Assembly (NCBI GenBank): GCA_900757695.1
Contig: CAAEOU010000074.1
Coordinates: forward strand, 1 to 10,817
Source of the DNA: an uncultured Oscillospiraceae bacterium
GTDB taxonomy: Bacteria > Bacillota_A > Clostridia > Oscillospirales > Oscillospiraceae
Direction: 5' to 3'
Length of the DNA stretch: 10,817 nt
Part shown: positions 6,837 through 10,817 of the stretch, piece after piece
Layout: each line of letters starts with the position of its first letter
Numbering within the stretch: position 1 is the first letter of the stretch
Notes under the pieces: model-generated
The model's input: only the letters and a program-made list of their open reading frames with translations
The model's database searches: none
What the model was told of the DNA's origin: nothing
Program-made: the position numbers and the translations under genes

Positions 6837-7544
6837 ATGAGTCTGCTGAAAGTAGAAGATCTTCATGTATATTATGGCAGCATCCATGCCATTAAGGGCA
6901 TCTCCTTTGAAGTGGAAGAGGGCGAGATCGTAACGCTGATCGGTGCCAACGGTGCCGGTAAATCCACGACCCTGAACACGGTATCCGGTCTGCTGAAGCC
7001 CAGAAGCGGCAGCGTGGAGTTTGATGGGAAGAACATTGTAAATATTCCGGCGCATAAGGTGGTATCCCACGGCATGGCGCTGTGCCCGGAGGGACGCCGT
7101 GTATTCCTGCAGATGACCGTACAGGAAAATCTGGAGATGGGTGGCTATACCCGGGATGCCAGCGAGATTTCGGCCTCCATTGAGGACGTTTATCAGCGGT
7201 TCCCACGGCTGAAGGAGCGCTACAAGCAGACGGCCGGTACGCTTTCCGGCGGTGAGCAGCAGATGCTTGCCATGGGCCGTGCCATGATGAGCAAGCCCAA
7301 GCTGCTGATGCTGGATGAGCCCTCCATGGGTCTTGCGCCCATTCTGGTGGAGCAGATCTTTGACATCATCAAGGAACTGCACCGGGCTGGTACCACCATC
7401 CTGCTGGTAGAGCAGAACGCACAGGTAGCCCTGTCTATTGCGGATCGGGCTTATGTGCTGGAGACCGGAACGATCTCCATGAGCGGAAACGCCAAGGATC
7501 TGCTCAGCGACCCCAGAGTGCAGAAGGCGTATCTGGGCGGATAA
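6837..7544 (+). CDS. livF: Branched-chain amino acid ABC transporter ATP-binding protein LivF
   Basis: A 235-residue second ATPase subunit, forming a heterodimer with LivG. Motifs: Walker A GANGAGKS (36-43), signature LSGGEQ (136-141), Walker B LLMLDE with Asp160-Glu161. The usual H-loop histidine is replaced by Gln193 in LLVEQNAQ, which is the normal LivF state. CPEGRRVF in the Q-loop region and the terminal AYLGG also fit LivF, and the length is standard. Only three bases separate it from the livG stop, with GGAGGG at 6824-6829 inside the end of livG. It is the last gene of the operon, followed directly by a strong terminator. Confidence 0.95.
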   Translation: MSLLKVEDLHVYYGSIHAIKGISFEVEEGEIVTLIGANGAGKSTTLNTVSGLLKPRSGSVEFDGKNIVNIPAHKVVSHGMALCPEGRRVFLQMTVQENLEMGGYTRDASEISASIEDVYQRFPRLKERYKQTAGTLSGGEQQMLAMGRAMMSKPKLLMLDEPSMGLAPILVEQIFDIIKELHRAGTTILLVEQNAQVALSIADRAYVLETGTISMSGNAKDLLSDPRVQKAYLGG

Positions 7545-7551
7545 ATAATAC

Positions 7552-7594
7552 AGAAAAAGGGCGGAAGCGTATGGTGCGTTTCCGCCCTTTTTCT
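7552..7594 (+). terminator. Rho-independent terminator of the liv operon
   Basis: An 18-bp stem (7552-7569 with 7577-7594, one G-T wobble) with a seven-base loop begins with A5 and ends with T5 around a GGGCGGAA core. The core followed by CCCTTTTTCT is a textbook intrinsic terminator eight bases after the livF stop. The A-run makes it potentially bidirectional, but no minus-strand gene faces it. Confidence 0.93.
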
Positions 7595-7743
7595 GACAAT
7601 TAAAGAGGGACAGCACGCAGTGACATGGGGAATCGGAAACTGTGTGCAGAATGGGGAGTCCCGCTGTACGGCAGTATACGGAGCGGAAAGCGTAAAGGCG
7701 TGGTGGCGGAAGCAACAATCATTCCGATTTCACAAGAATTCTC
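7595..7743. other. Intergenic spacer with no convincing gene
   Basis: The gap between livF and the large secreted-protein gene is 304 bases (7545-7848). Apart from the terminator and promoter listed separately, this section holds no ORF with a ribosome site. A possible GTG frame at 7620 would give 63 residues but has no credible start site and runs through the downstream promoter. A weak bulged inverted repeat (CCGCTGTA at 7661-7668 with TAC-GG-AGCGG at 7677-7686) is visible and of unknown meaning. Confidence 0.5.
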
Positions 7744-7772
7744 TTGCGTATCTTCCCTGGTTATGTTATAAT
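7744..7772 (+). promoter_or_regulatory. Predicted promoter of the large secreted-protein gene
   Basis: A perfect -10 TATAAT (7767-7772) is preceded by TG at the extended -10 position and, 17 bases upstream, by a partial -35 TTGCGT (7744-7749). Transcription would begin near 7779, leaving a leader of about 70 bases. The -10 box overlaps a small dyad TTATnATnnnATnATAA (7766-7782), which could be an operator. Confidence 0.75.
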
Positions 7773-7848
7773 TCGATCATAATCAATGTTCTGATATGTA
7801 ATGTAAAATAAACTGCGGACAGCGGTGAAGCAGGAGGAGGAGAAACAC

Positions 7849-10817
7849 ATGAAAAAACGAATGATCAGTCTGATGCTGACTCTGTCGATCCTGTTTGGGG
7901 CAGTCGTCCCTGCCATGACACCCCAGGCCGATGCGGTCATTGGAACCATCATTGGCACTGGCGTGAAAATTCTGGCCTCTGTGGCCCGGGGCTGCGCCCA
8001 GTCTCTGGAGGATGACAAGGCAGGGAAATACGACAGCAAGGGCAAGGCCGTGCTGGGGTGCTTTACCAATATCGGTAAGGATCTGCTGGGTATGGGCGGC
8101 AGCTCCGGGAGCGGCGACAACCTCTATCAGGTGGATCTCACGGAGGTGAACGAGGCACTGGCCGCCATTAACGGCAAGCTGGATGAGCAGCAGGCCGCCA
8201 TCTATCAGGTTCACGACACCGTGACCAACGGCATTCAGCAGCTCACCGGCGAAATGAGCAATCTGGAGGCAAAGCTGAGCGGCATGTCCACCCAGATCGA
8301 GAATACGGCCCAGCGACAGGAATACTATACATACCTCAACACGTTCTTTGATTTCTTCAACCAGTATTTCGAGTCCCTGACCTATTACGATAAGCGGGTG
8401 ACGCCCATGCTGTCTGCGGCCCTGTCCAGCAGCGGCGGCGCGTATGCCGTGGACACCGCAAAGATCAGCCAGGACTATCAGAAGAACGTCTTTGACCAGT
8501 TCTATCAGCTGAATAACGTCCGCTACACCGGCGACCTCCATTCTGCTGTGGCGAATCTATCCAGCTATCTCCAGGGCACCTACGTCTCCGCCAACGGCGG
8601 CAGCATCACCAGCATCCTCAGCGAGTATTACTATCTGGCCCTGCTGGGGGCGGACACCACTGAGGAGAAAAAGGCGGAGGCCCGGGCAAACGCGGCTGCA
8701 AAGACCGAGGACATGATCGGCTACATCTACTACGCCTATATCACCGGTGTATACTATGAGCAGGCTATGGCTCTGTACCACACCGCCTATATGGACGAGA
8801 ACGAGACGGATATCTACACCACCTATTCCGGCATTCAGATTTCCCGGAGCGATGTGGAGCAGACCATTTCCGACGTGGTCGACGATTTGGCGGCGGCCTC
8901 CGGCCAGGTGCTCCTGGGCATGCGGGAGATCTACAGCCCCACCGCCACCATGGATATGGTCTACGGCACCGCCGAGGGCGGCTATCTGCTGACCCGGCCA
9001 CTCTCCATGCAGTATAAGCTCCAGAACGGCACCCTTTCCGGCTCCGCCGACCCCATGGCGGTGGAGTACGGCGGCCATATCTGGATGCCCGACCCGGCCT
9101 ACAGCCTCCGGGACTATTTCAGCGCCGACTTCTGCGCGATGTTTGAGGGCATCGCCACCTATCAGGAGGAGGAGGGGGGCTCCCTCTTTGAGATCGACGG
9201 CAATCTGGTCACTGTCACATCGGATGCCTCCGCCGGGTCCACCAGCTCTCTGCACCTGATGTTCGGCAGCGCCGACATGGGCACGGTGAGCTTCCGGGCG
9301 GCGGAGAAGCCTCAGAACTTCGCGGCGGGCCTGGGCACGGCGGATTTTCCCTATCTCATTGAGACCCCAAAGCAGTACGGCAATATCTTTTACTCGCACT
9401 ATATAAATAAGACCGTCTTTGGGGAGCCAAATCCGTATTTTGTCTTGGGGAAGGACCTGGATTTTGCGGACTGGAACTGGACCATCCCAGTCATGACGGA
9501 GTTCTCCGGTACCTTTGACGGCGCGGGTCATGCCATTCGCAACGTAAGGCTCACATCCATGACCACCACCGCAGACAGCGGCCCATATCTGGGTGTGGAT
9601 TGGTACAGCGGCCTGTTTGGCAAGGTCAGCGGCACCATTCGGAACCTGCGAGTGGAGAATACCACGCTGAACGTGGCTGTTGGTCCGGATGAGCCTTACG
9701 ATTCCAACCGGTACTCGGGCAGAATCCACGCTGGCATTCTGGCGGGGACCCTGACGGAGACCGGAACCATCGAAAACTGCCAGATTACCGACTGCTCGGC
9801 ATCCTTTGCCATTGCTCCGCCAACCGGTAACACGGCTGTCAACAGCAGCGTCATTCTGGGCGGCGTAGTGGGCATGCTGAAGGGAAAAATGAACGGCGTG
9901 GCCTGCGTGGACACCTCCGTAAACGCCTCCAGCAGTGCAACGTATCCTAACATGACATATGATCACAACGCACCGCGCTACTACCAGGAGGGGTCGCTGA
10001 TGGCGGGTGGCCTGGCTGGCGTCATAGCGGGCAGCAGCGCTGCCATGACCAACAGCGGCTATATGGTTTCCAGCAAGGACTTTGCGGGAAACATCACCGC
10101 TGTGGGGATTGACGTGACCTCTGCCGGCGGCCTGGCGGGCCGTTATGAGGTGGCGAGCACCATCCAGGACTCCTGGGTCATGCTGAATAAAATGCCGGTA
10201 GGGAGCACCGTGCACAGCTATATAGACGGCCAAGAAACCATCGTAGCATATCAATATGGCACGCTGATCGGAACTACTGACCAGAACGGCACGCCTGTCC
10301 TTTCAAAGGTTACGGGCTGTAAATTTGCCCAACAAATTCCCTTCTCGACGCGAGGAACGGACGAACTGATTGGAGGCGGGGGCAAGCTAGCAACACCTGA
10401 TAATGTATTTATACTTATGTATACTCCGATCCGAGACAGTCTGTCCGATGAGGCAAAACGCATCTTCTCAAATGCTGATAGGAACATCGTAAAGTTGGAC
10501 TTCGGCTATGGAAACGACACGCTCACCAAGGAGCTCATGACCCTGCCCCACGATCTTGGCTGCACCACGGAGGATTATGTGAACCTCTCCGGCCTCAAGC
10601 CCTATCAGGCACTGGGCGGCAAAAAGCTGGATCAGGCGGCCTACTATATACAGCTGAAGGAGGGGGATTCAGTGCTGAATCCCGCCGAAAAGCTCACAGA
10701 GGGCACCCATACTGTCACCGTGACCCAGTACAACGGTGGGACCGTCAGCTTTGACATCAAGGTGGCGAAGGAGGACCACTACTATGTATCCACCAGCACG
10801 AAAAAGGCCACCTGCAC
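7849..10817 (+). CDS. Large secreted protein: helical/coiled-coil N-terminus, GLUG-like repeats, Ig-like segment; 3' partial
   Basis: The frame is open from ATG 7849 to the window edge (989 complete codons, no stop). AGGAGGAGG at 7832-7840 lies eight bases ahead. Residues 1-29 form a Sec signal peptide ending A-D-A, so the product is exported. A short glycine-rich hydrophobic stretch follows (30-46, VIGTIIGTG at its front), then a Gly/Ser linker (82-90). A heptad-rich helix of about 92-158 is followed by Tyr-rich helical sequence to about 365. From about 495 the sequence matches GLUG-type beta-helix proteins: a GTADFPYLIE opening, FSGTFDGAGHAI near 552, then GLFGKVSGTIRNL near 588 and related turns near 629, 668, 718, 758 and, weakly, 803. 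Residues about 912-974 look like a bacterial Ig-like fold. The window ends in DHYYVSTSTKKATC, resembling the start of Cys-containing repeats seen in Clostridial surface proteins. Likely a surface adhesin or cell-wall protein; anchor and function are not visible. Confidence 0.85.
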   Translation, partial: MKKRMISLMLTLSILFGAVVPAMTPQADAVIGTIIGTGVKILASVARGCAQSLEDDKAGKYDSKGKAVLGCFTNIGKDLLGMGGSSGSGDNLYQVDLTEVNEALAAINGKLDEQQAAIYQVHDTVTNGIQQLTGEMSNLEAKLSGMSTQIENTAQRQEYYTYLNTFFDFFNQYFESLTYYDKRVTPMLSAALSSSGGAYAVDTAKISQDYQKNVFDQFYQLNNVRYTGDLHSAVANLSSYLQGTYVSANGGSITSILSEYYYLALLGADTTEEKKAEARANAAAKTEDMIGYIYYAYITGVYYEQAMALYHTAYMDENETDIYTTYSGIQISRSDVEQTISDVVDDLAAASGQVLLGMREIYSPTATMDMVYGTAEGGYLLTRPLSMQYKLQNGTLSGSADPMAVEYGGHIWMPDPAYSLRDYFSADFCAMFEGIATYQEEEGGSLFEIDGNLVTVTSDASAGSTSSLHLMFGSADMGTVSFRAAEKPQNFAAGLGTADFPYLIETPKQYGNIFYSHYINKTVFGEPNPYFVLGKDLDFADWNWTIPVMTEFSGTFDGAGHAIRNVRLTSMTTTADSGPYLGVDWYSGLFGKVSGTIRNLRVENTTLNVAVGPDEPYDSNRYSGRIHAGILAGTLTETGTIENCQITDCSASFAIAPPTGNTAVNSSVILGGVVGMLKGKMNGVACVDTSVNASSSATYPNMTYDHNAPRYYQEGSLMAGGLAGVIAGSSAAMTNSGYMVSSKDFAGNITAVGIDVTSAGGLAGRYEVASTIQDSWVMLNKMPVGSTVHSYIDGQETIVAYQYGTLIGTTDQNGTPVLSKVTGCKFAQQIPFSTRGTDELIGGGGKLATPDNVFILMYTPIRDSLSDEAKRIFSNADRNIVKLDFGYGNDTLTKELMTLPHDLGCTTEDYVNLSGLKPYQALGGKKLDQAAYYIQLKEGDSVLNPAEKLTEGTHTVTVTQYNGGTVSFDIKVAKEDHYYVSTSTKKATC
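9331..10320 (+). repeat. GLUG-like repeat region inside the secreted protein
   Basis: Protein-level repeats of about 30-50 residues built on a Gly-hydrophobic-Gly-Gly turn followed by a strand with an I-x-N/D/S-hydrophobic pattern. Units seen: GLFGKVSGTIRNLRV, GILAGTLTETGTIENC, ILGGVVGMLKGKMNGV, MAGGLAGVIAGSSAAM, SAGGLAGRYEVASTIQ, and a degenerate unit at about 10256-10317 (YGTLIG). The repeats are diverged at DNA level, so this is not a recent tandem array. By family knowledge these form a right-handed beta-helix stalk in surface proteins. Confidence 0.65.

Noticed and set aside
6615..7718. A 367-codon minus-strand frame opposite livG/livF
   Set aside because: It crosses the liv terminator and is antisense to two well-defined ATPase genes. 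No domain or start signal of its own.
7620..7811. A 63-codon GTG frame between livF and the secreted-protein gene
   Set aside because: No ribosome site, runs through the -10 box and leader of the next gene, and has no recognisable content.
7783..8541. A 252-codon open frame on the minus strand
   Set aside because: It is antisense to the 5' part of the secreted-protein gene and runs into its leader. No recognisable motif, and its composition follows from the plus-strand coding sequence.
8557..10254. A 565-codon open frame on the minus strand
   Set aside because: It lies antisense to the secreted-protein gene, which has a strong ribosome site, promoter and signal peptide on the plus strand. 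The minus frame reads as His/Gly/Ala/Val-rich sequence with no domain, the usual result of reading a GC-rich gene backwards, and no ribosome site precedes it.

Overview
The window looks like chromosomal DNA from a Gram-positive member of the Clostridia (Bacillota), probably an Oscillospiraceae-type gut anaerobe. The pointers are strong GGAGG-type ribosome binding sites, TTG and GTG starts, a short-signal lipoprotein solute-binding protein, a DnaC/DnaI-like helicase loader, moderately high GC and no outer-membrane genes. The taxon is an inference from style, not from a marker gene.

Layout. (1) 1-797, plus strand: 3' part of a DnaC/DnaI-type ATPase whose start lies upstream of the window. (2) 841-1290, minus strand: a PaaI-type hotdog thioesterase with its own promoter (1327-1356) and a terminator hairpin (803-834) between it and the convergent dnaC-like gene. 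(3) 1370-1861 and 1988-2530, plus strand: two consecutive PAP2 membrane phosphatases, the second with a good promoter of its own (1929-1957). (4) 2531-2714: a regulatory region with a promoter, a CodY-box-like site and a near-perfect dyad in the leader. (5) 2715-7544: a complete five-gene ABC importer of the branched-chain amino acid (Liv/HAAT) family in the order binding lipoprotein, LivH, LivM, LivG, LivF, with tight or overlapping junctions and a strong terminator at 7552-7594. A GC-rich hairpin after the binding-protein gene probably sets a higher level of that protein. (6) 7545-7848: 304 bases without a convincing gene, holding the liv terminator, a promoter with a perfect TATAAT and a leader of about 70 bases. 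(7) 7849 to the window end, plus strand: a large secreted protein of at least 989 residues with no stop codon in the window. It has a Sec signal peptide, a long helical/coiled-coil N-terminal half, a region of GLUG-like beta-helix repeats, an Ig-like segment and the beginning of what looks like a Cys-containing repeat.

How it works together: the importer forms one functional unit. LivJ captures the ligand outside, LivH and LivM form the channel, and LivG and LivF hydrolyse ATP. The thioesterase and PAP2 genes are independent housekeeping-type genes (acyl-CoA clean-up; lipid or undecaprenyl phosphate turnover). The secreted protein is the only accessory-looking part and the best place to look for something undescribed. 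No RNA gene, insertion sequence, CRISPR array or phage gene was found.
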